A stretch of 37,508 nt of DNA from Nitrospina sp. (GTDB taxonomy: Bacteria; Nitrospinota; Nitrospinia; Nitrospinales; Nitrospinaceae). A program made the position numbers and the translations under genes. How positions within the stretch are numbered: the stretch's first letter is position 1; the number at the start of each line of letters is the position of its first letter. Below the pieces are notes generated by a model, which made no database searches, was not told the DNA's origin, and was given only the letters and a program-made list of their open reading frames with translations. Below, in pieces: positions 30,761 to 37,508 of the stretch. The DNA is taken from contig SMVT01000005.1 of the NCBI GenBank assembly GCA_004357365.1, positions 1-37,508 on the forward strand. The letters are read 5' to 3'.

Positions 30761-31075
30761 ATGCCGGTATGCATGACAGCGCGTTATCAGGTCGCACCGG
30801 AAAGGGTGGAGGAATGCAAACGCACGATTGAGGATTTCGTGAAATATATACGGATCAACGAGCCGACCACGCTGTTTTACATGGCGAACCAGGAGATGGG
30901 GCGTCCCACCCGGTTTTTACACACGATGATTTTCGAAAACGAGGAGGCCATCGCCATCCACCAGAAATCGCCCGCCACCAAGCGGTTTGTGGACATGATT
31001 TATCCCGCCGCCCTGGAGCCTCTGGAGTTCAACCAATACTATATTCTCGGCGTCAAAAACGAGTACAAAGGGTGA
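30761..31075 (+). CDS. ABM-domain protein (putative monooxygenase)
   Basis: A 104-residue dimeric ferredoxin-like fold protein of the antibiotic-biosynthesis-monooxygenase family: MTARYQVAPERVEECKRTIEDFVKYIRINEPTTLFY, followed by FLHTMIFENEEAIAIHQKSPATKRFVDMIYP with the family's H-x-S/T-x-x-x-x-F region. Small ABM proteins often act on quinols or reactive small molecules; the reaction here is unknown. A strong AAGGAG site precedes the ATG. It follows the CDF gene by 26 bases and is probably cotranscribed with mutY and the transporter. Confidence 0.82.
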   Translation: MPVCMTARYQVAPERVEECKRTIEDFVKYIRINEPTTLFYMANQEMGRPTRFLHTMIFENEEAIAIHQKSPATKRFVDMIYPAALEPLEFNQYYILGVKNEYKG

Positions 31076-31095
31076 ACGGTTGAATAGGGGCGGGT

Positions 31096-32661
31096 CTACT
31101 TAATAATGGAATCAATCGTATTGAGAAACGAAGTTATTTCAATCGGCTTTGAGATGTAGGCCCGAAAACCCATATTGAGAGCCTTATCGATATCGGATTG
31201 CCTGGCATGGGCGGTCAAGGCAACCACCGGGATGGCCTTCGTTTGGGGATCTTGGTTTAGCGCTTTAAAGGCCGCGAACCCATCCATGCCGGGAAGCCGA
31301 AGGTCCATTAAAATGACATCGGGCCTATGGGCTTTGGCCAGTTCAATACCCTTTTCGGCATTTGTTGAAATTTGCAAGTGAAAATTCGGCCGGAGTTTTA
31401 CAATCCCTTCCACCACCCCTATATTGACAAGATTATCTTCTATATAAAGGATTTGAACCGGTTCGGCTTCCGGGTGGGACGCTTGCAGGCGGTCCCAGCC
31501 GATTGAGGTGTCGGGTTCAGGACTGATGTTCTTTCCGCAAGGAAAAGAAACAGTAAAACAACTGCCCTCTCCTACCTTGCTTTCCACGGCCAGGGTTCCA
31601 TTCATTCGGGAAACCAGTTGTTTGGTGATGCTCAGTCCAATTCCCGTTCCTTCAATATCTCCAAATTCATAATTCAACCGGTTGAAAGGTTCAAACAGAT
31701 CGTCCATTCGTTCCTGTGGGATCCCTACTCCCGTGTCCCGTACGCGGATGGCAATGGCTTCGGGTGGGTTATCTACGGAAATCGATACGATTCCTTCCGC
31801 ACGGTTGTATTTGATAGCATTGGAAACGAGATTGATCAAAATTTGCTTAAACCGCATCTTGTCCACCAAAATACTATGTTCGGCATCTGCAAGGTTCTCG
31901 GTGACAATACGGACCCCAAATGATTTTCGAAGAGGTTCCATCTGCGAAATAATCTCCTGGATCACGGGACCGACGGGGAAATTTTCCAACGCCAGTTCAA
32001 CATTTCCGGATTCGAGCCTGGATAAATCCAGCACTTCGTCGATCAACAGTTTCAGGTGTTGACCCGCTTTCAGGATGTGTTGGATATTTTCCCGATTCCC
32101 CTCATCTAAATTTTTCGTGGAATCGAGATCCATGATTTGTGCGAAACCGAGGATGCCGTTCAAGGGCGTTCGCAGTTCATGGCTCATCCGGGAAAGAAAT
32201 TCACTTTTGGCTGAATTCGATTTTTCAGCTTCTATTTTGGCCTGAACCAAACTTTCCTCGGTTTCTTTCGTACTGGTGATATCCATAGAATCTGCTTTGA
32301 TATATATGAGATTACCATCAGTATTAAAAAATGGACTGAGTGTAGTTCTGAACCAAATAACATTTCCATCTACTTCAAAAGAATATTCAATTGTATTCGT
32401 CTCCCCCTTAGCGGCGAGACGCATATGTTCATTAAAGATATCACGAGTAAATTTTGGTGCAGAATCAGTAGGAAAAGTATGTCCATAATAATCCTCGACA
32501 TTTTCAATCTGAAGAGCGACTACACCACTATTACTCATAAACTGCAATTTGAAATCTGGATCAAAAATTTTGTGACACACTGGCGAGGACTGTATCAAGT
32601 TATTTACGATAGAATCCTCATTTATAGATTGTAACAATGCATCCAAAGTTAATTTTTTCAT
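31096..32661 (-). CDS. Soluble PAS hybrid histidine kinase with a C-terminal receiver
   Basis: A 521-residue sensor kinase without membrane segments. A PAS domain (about 20-135) precedes the HisKA box SHELRTPLNGI with His161. The ATPase domain carries NLVSNAIKYN, DTGVGIP and GTGIGLS. The C-terminal receiver has the phospho-acceptor Asp453 (LMDLRLPGMDG) and Lys505 (YISKPI). No cognate regulator gene is adjacent, so it probably passes phosphate to a distant partner. The ATG at 32661 matches the start of the conserved part; an in-frame ATG at 32751 would add 30 unconserved residues. Neither has an ideal ribosome site. The 5' half is far more AT-rich than the 3' half. Confidence 0.9.
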   Translation of the reverse strand: MKKLTLDALLQSINEDSIVNNLIQSSPVCHKIFDPDFKLQFMSNSGVVALQIENVEDYYGHTFPTDSAPKFTRDIFNEHMRLAAKGETNTIEYSFEVDGNVIWFRTTLSPFFNTDGNLIYIKADSMDITSTKETEESLVQAKIEAEKSNSAKSEFLSRMSHELRTPLNGILGFAQIMDLDSTKNLDEGNRENIQHILKAGQHLKLLIDEVLDLSRLESGNVELALENFPVGPVIQEIISQMEPLRKSFGVRIVTENLADAEHSILVDKMRFKQILINLVSNAIKYNRAEGIVSISVDNPPEAIAIRVRDTGVGIPQERMDDLFEPFNRLNYEFGDIEGTGIGLSITKQLVSRMNGTLAVESKVGEGSCFTVSFPCGKNISPEPDTSIGWDRLQASHPEAEPVQILYIEDNLVNIGVVEGIVKLRPNFHLQISTNAEKGIELAKAHRPDVILMDLRLPGMDGFAAFKALNQDPQTKAIPVVALTAHARQSDIDKALNMGFRAYISKPIEITSFLNTIDSIIK

Positions 32662-32924
32662 TTTACACTTAAAATCCTTTGAGATCGGTGAGTACAAAAT
32701 TTTTAAAACTCTTATAGGATTTAGAGTAAGTTGAGACCCATGGTCATACAAATTTAATTTTCCTTAAAAATTAACCCGTAAAGCCCTTTTTTCTCTTTCA
32801 CCCATTGGATCCCCCCGATTTTCATTGAAAACCCTGAAATCGCCCTATTTTAAGCCTTCCTCCCACTATAATAGTCGGGATAACTTCTTTTTAAATGGGC
32901 AATATGGGTTAATAAGAGTGAGGT

Positions 32925-34025
32925 CTACTTTTTGACTTTCATCTCTTTGAGTTCGTCACCGGACCATTTGAATGCCAGGCGGCTGCGGCCTTTGTGGGTT
33001 TTTTTCTGGAAGGCGGACCCGAACACCAGCGGCAGGGACACGCTGGGCTCGATAAAGGCCATACTGAAATTGGCCTGCTTGCTGACCTTGCCCCAGGACT
33101 GGGCCTCGGCCAGGGTACTGCCGCTGAGGCCTCCCCAATGCGGCACGTCGGTGGTCATCTGAATCGCATACTTGTGCCCGCCGGTGTATTTGCCGAAGAT
33201 ATAACTCATCACAATCGAATCGTTGATGTAATTTTTGGGAACGCCGCCCGCCACGTAAAACGCCGCGGTTCTTTTGGATTTCACCACAATCTGCGTGATT
33301 TCATAATTGTCACGGATCGAGTCGATGGTGATCGGTTCGCGTCCTTCCTTTTTGGCGACGAAGTAATGCTCGGTCAGACCGATGCCGATGCTGGAATCGT
33401 TGAGCGCCGGGCAGAAAATGGGCACGCCTTTTTTGCGGGCGGTCACGAGAATCGAGTCCTTGTCGTCAATGGTTTTGGAAAGACGGTGGATGAATTCCCG
33501 GCTGGAGTATTTGCGGGCGGGCAGACTGTCGGCGAACTGGCCGATCAGGGTATCAAACTGGGCGAATTTTTCCTCGTCGACATAAGTGTCGTAGATGCGG
33601 TTGATCAACAGGTCCCTGAGTTCCCGGTCGTCGGCCTGCGGGCTGCCGTAATAATGCCCGGCACCCATGGCGGCGTAAAAATCCTGATACAGAATCGCGC
33701 CGGTGGAAACCACCACGTCTACCATGTTGTGGTGAATCAGATCGCGGATGACCTTGCGCAATCCGGCGGCAATGAGCGGTCCCGCCAGACCCAGCATGAT
33801 GGTGGGGCGCTCTTTATCCTTCAGCATACGCTCAAAGATATCGGCGCACTGGCCGACGTTGCGAGCCTGGATGGAGGCGCCCTGAAACGCATCGACCAGA
33901 TCGGCCACGTTTTTGATTTTTGCGAAATCAACCTGATTGACGCGCCTTTTGAGGAGGGATTTTTTCCGCTTTTTTGCCTGGGGATTCAGCTTGTGAACGG
34001 AATCGAGGTAATCCTTATAAGCCAT
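32925..34025 (-). CDS. Deoxyhypusine-synthase-like enzyme
   Basis: A 366-residue member of the deoxyhypusine synthase family. The catalytic lysine context SWGK (Lys313) is intact, with the preceding STLAEAQ matching the eukaryotic DEAVSWGK region. VVSTGAILYQDFYAAMG is the bacterial form of the NAD-binding segment. Eukaryotic and archaeal enzymes modify eIF5A; bacteria lack that substrate, and bacterial homologues are linked to polyamines such as homospermidine. Of two adjacent ATGs, the second (34025) is better spaced from GGAG. A clear promoter lies upstream. No other polyamine gene is nearby. Confidence 0.9.
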   Translation of the reverse strand: MAYKDYLDSVHKLNPQAKKRKKSLLKRRVNQVDFAKIKNVADLVDAFQGASIQARNVGQCADIFERMLKDKERPTIMLGLAGPLIAAGLRKVIRDLIHHNMVDVVVSTGAILYQDFYAAMGAGHYYGSPQADDRELRDLLINRIYDTYVDEEKFAQFDTLIGQFADSLPARKYSSREFIHRLSKTIDDKDSILVTARKKGVPIFCPALNDSSIGIGLTEHYFVAKKEGREPITIDSIRDNYEITQIVVKSKRTAAFYVAGGVPKNYINDSIVMSYIFGKYTGGHKYAIQMTTDVPHWGGLSGSTLAEAQSWGKVSKQANFSMAFIEPSVSLPLVFGSAFQKKTHKGRSRLAFKWSGDELKEMKVKK

Positions 34026-34058
34026 CATTACTCCGCGGTGGGGGTTGGAAAGACCAGA

Positions 34059-34087
34059 ATAATAGCCTCATGTTCCCGGCAGGTCAA
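34059..34087 (-). promoter_or_regulatory. Promoter for the deoxyhypusine-synthase-like gene
   Basis: On the minus strand, TTGACC (34087-34082) and TATTAT (34064-34059) are separated by exactly 17 bases. The predicted start near 34052 leaves a leader of about 27 bases carrying GGAG. Confidence 0.65.
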
Positions 34088-34131
34088 GACCCGCGCGGGA
34101 CGGGAGGCGAAATTTAACGATAGACCGGCCC

Positions 34132-34569
34132 TCACAGGCGGGAGCAGAGGTCTTTGGAATGGGATGCGGTGTCCACCTTTTCGATGGCTTCCAGGATTTT
34201 TCCGTCTTCGCCGATCACATAGGAAATGCGGGAGGCGTAGGCGTCCTCCTTGCTTTGAATGGCGTGGTAGGCCATCGCAATTTCCCGCCCGACGTCGCAC
34301 AGCAGAGGATAGGAAAAATCGAATTTTTCCGCGAAGGCTTTGTTCTCCGCCTCGCTGTCCAAGCTGACGCCCAAAACCACGGTGCCCTTTTCCTGGAACT
34401 TAGCGTAATCGTCGCGAAATCCCTTGCCCTCCATGGTGCAGCCGGGGGTATCGGCTTTCGGGTAAAACCAGAGGATAACTTTTTTCCCTCGGAAATCCTT
34501 CAACGTGACCCGGTTTCCATTGTGGTCGTTGACCAGAAAATCGGGCGCTGCGCTACCTACTTCCAGCAT
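34132..34569 (-). CDS. bcp: Thioredoxin-dependent peroxiredoxin, Bcp/PrxQ type
   Basis: A 145-residue peroxiredoxin that reduces hydroperoxides. The peroxidatic Cys44 lies in FYPKADTPGCTMEGKGFRDD. The resolving cysteine usually found five residues later in Bcp is a lysine (K49); C91 (LLCDVG) and C142 remain as possible partners. The ATG at 34569 has AGGAG seven to eight bases upstream, giving the standard MLEVGSAAPDF start; an in-frame ATG at 34641 would add 24 residues without a ribosome site. It lies upstream of the deoxyhypusine-synthase-like gene but has a separate promoter region between. Confidence 0.93.
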   Translation of the reverse strand: MLEVGSAAPDFLVNDHNGNRVTLKDFRGKKVILWFYPKADTPGCTMEGKGFRDDYAKFQEKGTVVLGVSLDSEAENKAFAEKFDFSYPLLCDVGREIAMAYHAIQSKEDAYASRISYVIGEDGKILEAIEKVDTASHSKDLCSRL

Positions 34570-34684
34570 GGCAATTCTCCTTCCTAGCAATTGGCGAATC
34601 AGGGTTTTAAAGATAAATTTGATGAGGGACCAGCGAATCACAAGGGTTAGATGCCGGGGATGGGGTGAGGGAGTAAGAATTTTT

Positions 34685-34942
34685 TCAGGACGGCGGGGAC
34701 CCCGGATCCTCTTTCCTGCCGGATGATTGGGAGCGGCCTTTCACTCCCCGGCCGAGAAAGGAGGTCAGGTCGATGCCGTAATAGCGGAATGCCGCCAGAA
34801 TGAGGGCGCAGGCCGCCGCCTCGTCGAGGTTGCCGATGATGGGCAAATTATCGGGAATCAGTTCAAGCACGCCGGCGGTGGGGTTCACCAGATACACCAG
34901 GCTGAGCAGACCGGCGAAGAGAACCAGGATATTCTTGATCAC
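34685..34942 (-). CDS. DUF1232 (YkvA-like) small membrane protein
   Basis: An 85-residue protein carrying the DUF1232 pattern: two hydrophobic helices around the conserved VLELIPDNLPIIGNLDEAAA element. The C-terminus is hydrophilic (RGVKGRSQSSGRKED). Function of the family is unknown; it is membrane-associated. The start is GTG at 34942, whose bases overlap the ispD TGA, with GGGGAG six bases upstream inside ispD, so it is translationally coupled to ispD. Reading this frame further upstream only shadows ispD. Confidence 0.8.
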   Translation of the reverse strand: MIKNILVLFAGLLSLVYLVNPTAGVLELIPDNLPIIGNLDEAAACALILAAFRYYGIDLTSFLGRGVKGRSQSSGRKEDPGSPPS

Positions 34943-35658
34943 GAGAGGCTCCCCGCCCGCGCTCCGGGTCCGTTGGCTTTTACTTGTGCGGCGATGGTTT
35001 CCGCCAGGGCCAGGTCTTCGGTTTGGGTTATTTTGATGTTGAACTCCGAGCCGGCAATCACTTTCACTTCCTTGCCCAGGTATTCGATCAACGCCCCTTC
35101 GTCGGTGCCATAGAATCGATCGGCCCGTGCCTTGGCAAAGGCCTCTTTCAAGAGCGAGACCCGAAAGGTTTGCGGCGTTTGGACGCGCCACAGGCCTTCG
35201 CGGTCGACCGTGCGATCGACCCGGCCGTCGGCATTCACTTTTTTGAGGGTATCTGTCACCGGAATCGCGGTGATCGCCGCTCCACATTCAAGGGCGGCTT
35301 CGATGGTTGCGTTGATCAGGTCCGGCGAGACGAACGGGCGGACGCCGTCGTGCACGATCACGATATCGGTTGCAAGATCCAGACTCTGCAAACCGTTGCC
35401 GACGGAGTCCTGGCGCTCCTTCCCACCAACGATGACCTTCGCCACTTTGGGGTGGGCGTCCGTCATCTGTTTGCGGGTCGGCTCGACTTCCTTTTCCGAC
35501 ACCACCAGGACGATTTCGTCGACGGCGGAACATCGCTCCAGCGCGGACAGCGTGTGATGGAGAATCGGTTTGCCGTCCAGGAGTAAAAACTGTTTGGGAA
35601 TATCGGAGCCCATTCGGAGCCCCAGTCCGGCGGCGGGTATGATGGCCGACACTTTCAT
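34939..35658 (-). CDS. ispD: 2-C-methyl-D-erythritol 4-phosphate cytidylyltransferase IspD
   Basis: A 239-residue enzyme of the non-mevalonate isoprenoid pathway, making CDP-methylerythritol. The nucleotide-binding N-terminus AIIPAAGLGLRMGSDIPKQFLLLDGKPIL is textbook for the family, as are VIVGGKERQDSVGNGL, VHDGVRPF and WRVQTPQTFRVSLLKEAF, with GTDEGALIEYLG near the end. Length is normal. No ispF follows; instead the DUF1232 gene overlaps its stop codon. It begins 32 bases after the coiled-coil gene. Confidence 0.95.
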   Translation of the reverse strand: MKVSAIIPAAGLGLRMGSDIPKQFLLLDGKPILHHTLSALERCSAVDEIVLVVSEKEVEPTRKQMTDAHPKVAKVIVGGKERQDSVGNGLQSLDLATDIVIVHDGVRPFVSPDLINATIEAALECGAAITAIPVTDTLKKVNADGRVDRTVDREGLWRVQTPQTFRVSLLKEAFAKARADRFYGTDEGALIEYLGKEVKVIAGSEFNIKITQTEDLALAETIAAQVKANGPGARAGSLS

Positions 35659-35690
35659 AAGCAGGCTATCCTTGGAGAGTATTCCGGCGG

Positions 35691-36932
35691 TTACCTGGAA
35701 CCTTTCAATTTTTTCAAAATACGATCGTTTCGGGATATATTAACGTTGGCTTTGCGCTTCAGATCCGCCAGGACATCCATCAGTTTTTTGTTGCCGCCCT
35801 TGCCGCCCTGCGATGCAAGGAGTTGCTCCAGCTTGCCCTGCTTTTCGGCAATGGCTTTCAGGATTTCAATGAGTTTGGTTATTTTTTCGCTGGTCAGTTT
35901 GACCTCGGCCCGGTTTTCGTCGATTTTCTGGTTCACCTCGCTGGCATTGGTCAACATCGATTTGGTGGTATCGATTCCCTGATTGTGAATGGCCTGCAAG
36001 CCTTCGGCCAGCTTGTTGATTTTCTGATCCGTGATCTGGAGGTTTTGTTTGATCAAATCGGCGTCCTGCATGGCCTGATCATTTTGCGCCTGCAGGGCCT
36101 GCTGGGTTTTGTCAATCTCCGCCAGCCTTTTATCCAGAATACCCTTGAGAGCCACCATGGTTTCCCGGGCATACCGGACGTTTTCATCGGATTTGGCCTG
36201 GTTGCCGCCGAGTGCGTCTATCTCGATTGCGGCGGCTTGCTGTTCCTTCAGGCTTTTGGAAAGAATGTCGATGATCTTTTTATTCTGCTCGCTACGGGCT
36301 TTGCTGTTTTCGACCAGCCCGGCCTGCAGAACGGCCAGTGCTTCGCTGGTGTTGGCGCCTCCTTTCGCCATCTCCGTCATGATGGCGATGGATTTATCCA
36401 CCCGGGCATTTTGATTCCTTAAGTGTTTCTCATTACTTTTAATCAATCCCTGGAAAGCGCCTTGATTTAACTCGGCAATTTGTTCCATATCCTTGGCCAT
36501 GCTGTCTTTCAAGCTCTCAAGTTGGGTGGCGACCTCCTGTTTGATTGCATCCAGTTGTTCCAGGCGTTTGCCCAGAGCCTGAATCTGCTGCATGGCCCGC
36601 ACCTGGCTCTGCTCCATGGAACTCTGAATCCCCGGAATCATATTCGACAAAGTGTCTATTTGCTCGCTCAGGTTATTGTTTCCCGACCTGACATTTCGGA
36701 CCTCGGTTTTGACCCGGCTGATTTCGATTTTAATTTTTTTGATGTCCGAGTTGATGCGATCGATTTGGGGAATCACTTTCTCCACAATCCGGGTGTTGAG
36801 TTTTTTGATTTCCAGCAAAATCCTTTCCCATTTGTTGTTGTCGCCTCCGAATAACTGGGCAGACGCTTCGGAGGCAAACAAACCCAGGAAGGCACACACG
36901 ATACAGGACGCAGTAACCGATTTCATTCTCAT
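35691..36932 (-). CDS. Periplasmic coiled-coil protein
   Basis: A 413-residue protein with a signal peptide (about 1-25, likely cleavage after ASA), followed by almost continuous heptad-patterned helix from about residue 35 to 390. The pattern is rich in Gln, Lys, Leu and Ile, with segments such as IPQIDRINSDIKKIKIEI and LEQLDAIKQEVATQLESL. A lysine-rich tail ends the protein. No family is recognised. It lies just downstream of pal, in the place where many genomes have cpoB/ybgF, whose N-terminus is also coiled-coil, but no TPR repeats are seen here. The ATG at 36932 was chosen because it starts the signal peptide. Confidence 0.8.
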   Translation of the reverse strand: MRMKSVTASCIVCAFLGLFASEASAQLFGGDNNKWERILLEIKKLNTRIVEKVIPQIDRINSDIKKIKIEISRVKTEVRNVRSGNNNLSEQIDTLSNMIPGIQSSMEQSQVRAMQQIQALGKRLEQLDAIKQEVATQLESLKDSMAKDMEQIAELNQGAFQGLIKSNEKHLRNQNARVDKSIAIMTEMAKGGANTSEALAVLQAGLVENSKARSEQNKKIIDILSKSLKEQQAAAIEIDALGGNQAKSDENVRYARETMVALKGILDKRLAEIDKTQQALQAQNDQAMQDADLIKQNLQITDQKINKLAEGLQAIHNQGIDTTKSMLTNASEVNQKIDENRAEVKLTSEKITKLIEILKAIAEKQGKLEQLLASQGGKGGNKKLMDVLADLKRKANVNISRNDRILKKLKGSR

Positions 36933-37005
36933 GGTTTTTTCCCGATGATATAGAAGAATGTACAGGCAAACATGATTCCCGGGCCAATGCAGGTGGCCCG
37001 ACATG

Positions 37006-37043
37006 AAAAAAAAACAGCCGCAACAAGTATACCCTGTTGCGGC
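37006..37043 (-). terminator. Intrinsic terminator downstream of pal
   Basis: On the minus strand GCCGCAACA and TGTTGCGGC form a perfect nine-pair stem around a nine-base loop, followed after two bases by a tract of nine T. It should separate pal from the coiled-coil gene. Confidence 0.9.
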
Positions 37044-37087
37044 CGCTCCTTATGAGCTATTTTTTTTGAAACTGCTAAAACTGCCGA

Positions 37088-37508
37088 CTAATCAGCAACT
37101 GTGAAATGCGCTCGCCGATTCTCCCACCAACAGTTTTCATTGCTTTGGAAACAGAAGGGTTTCTCTTCCCCATAACTGATGGTATACAGCCGGCTTTCAT
37201 CCACACCCAAAGAGATCAGGTATTTCTTGGTCTGCAAAGCACGGCGTTCTCCGAGACCCAGGTTGTAATTATTGGAGCCTCGTTCATCCGCATGTCCCTG
37301 AATTTCCACTCGGGCATTGGGATTTTGTTGCAACCATTCCGAATTGGACCGAAGGATCGTCTTGGTCTGACTGTCCAAATTGTCACGATCGTACTCAAAA
37401 TGGATGTCCTGCAATTGCTTTTCATCCTCGAAAGGAAGGACGCGTGCTTCCTGCACGGGTTCCGTTTCCGCTGCCGGCGCAACAAACACCTCATCCTGCA
37501 TTTGCATG
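37088..37508 (-). CDS. pal: Peptidoglycan-associated lipoprotein Pal, C-terminal part
   Basis: The last 140 or so codons of an OmpA-like protein; the N-terminus with the lipoprotein signal lies beyond the right edge. The peptidoglycan-binding core reads IHFEYDRDNLDSQTKTIL, then VEIQGHADERGSNNYNLGLGERRA, with NYNLGLGERRALQTKKYLISLGV typical of Pal. Pal anchors the outer membrane to peptidoglycan and interacts with TolB. The C-terminus contains two extra cysteines (FCFQSNENCWWENRRAHF), a pattern also seen in some deltaproteobacterial Pal proteins. A strong terminator follows. Confidence 0.9.
   Translation of the reverse strand, partial: MQMQDEVFVAPAAETEPVQEARVLPFEDEKQLQDIHFEYDRDNLDSQTKTILRSNSEWLQQNPNARVEIQGHADERGSNNYNLGLGERRALQTKKYLISLGVDESRLYTISYGEEKPFCFQSNENCWWENRRAHFTVAD

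Noticed and set aside
32994..34367. 457-codon open frame on the plus strand opposite the deoxyhypusine-synthase-like gene
   Set aside because: It is an antisense shadow of two well-supported genes, with no recognisable domain and no ribosome site.

Overview
The window reads as a chromosomal segment of a Gram-negative bacterium with a mid-to-high G+C genome (roughly 55-58% by eye). Pal, two lipoprotein-signal proteins and a coiled-coil periplasmic protein show an outer membrane. The gene families (a NarK-type nitrate/nitrite transporter, a bacterial deoxyhypusine-synthase-like enzyme, a SPOUT methyltransferase between trmD and rplS) fit a deltaproteobacterium-like or Nitrospinota-like organism. 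That placement is inference from gene content, not a search result. No phage, insertion sequence, CRISPR array, tRNA or rRNA was seen.

Layout. Positions 1-1926 (minus): a DegT/DnrJ aminotransferase running off the left edge, downstream of a GlpD-type FAD enzyme with a good promoter. 2341-5616 (plus): an ABC ATPase and its FtsX-type permease. 5802-8178 (minus): rnhB-recJ. 8276-9175 (plus): an M48-family lipoprotein whose HExxH motif reads HQIAH. 9233-13528 (minus): the translation operon ffh-rpsP-khpA-rimM-trmD-SPOUT methyltransferase-rplS, closed by an intrinsic terminator. 13622-14709 (plus): queC and a small secreted protein, divergent from ffh. 14756-15475 (minus): a pteridine-reductase-like SDR. 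15860-17359 (plus): moaB and rluD. 17360-18176: an 817-base gene-free stretch with DnaA-box-like 9-mers, a perfect 28-base palindrome and three AAAATTTTG copies. 18177-25393 (plus): rodA, rng, an M28 peptidase, a small lipoprotein, narK and ychF. 25383-27312 (minus): a secreted protein of unknown function and a D-2-hydroxyacid dehydrogenase. 27632-31075 (plus): queE, mutY, a CDF transporter and an ABM-domain protein. 31096-37508 (minus): a soluble hybrid histidine kinase, a deoxyhypusine-synthase-like enzyme, a Bcp peroxiredoxin, ispD with a coupled DUF1232 protein, a coiled-coil protein and Pal (incomplete at the right edge).

Most genes are housekeeping: ribosome assembly and tRNA modification, protein targeting, queuosine precursor synthesis (queC and queE), DNA repair (recJ, rnhB, mutY), cell-wall elongation and envelope integrity (rodA, pal) and isoprenoid synthesis (ispD). 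Six promoters with exact 17-base spacers can be read (glpD, rnhB, M48, ffh, moaB, dys). Two genes (M48, queE) have a -10 box placing the predicted +1 on the A of ATG, so they may be leaderless. Three genes of the translation operon (rpsP, trmD, the SPOUT methyltransferase) appear to start with TTG.

The most interesting candidates are the gene-free 17360-18176 region as a possible replication origin or regulatory hub, the M48 protein lacking its catalytic glutamate, and small intergenic repeat families, one of which has become part of a coding sequence.
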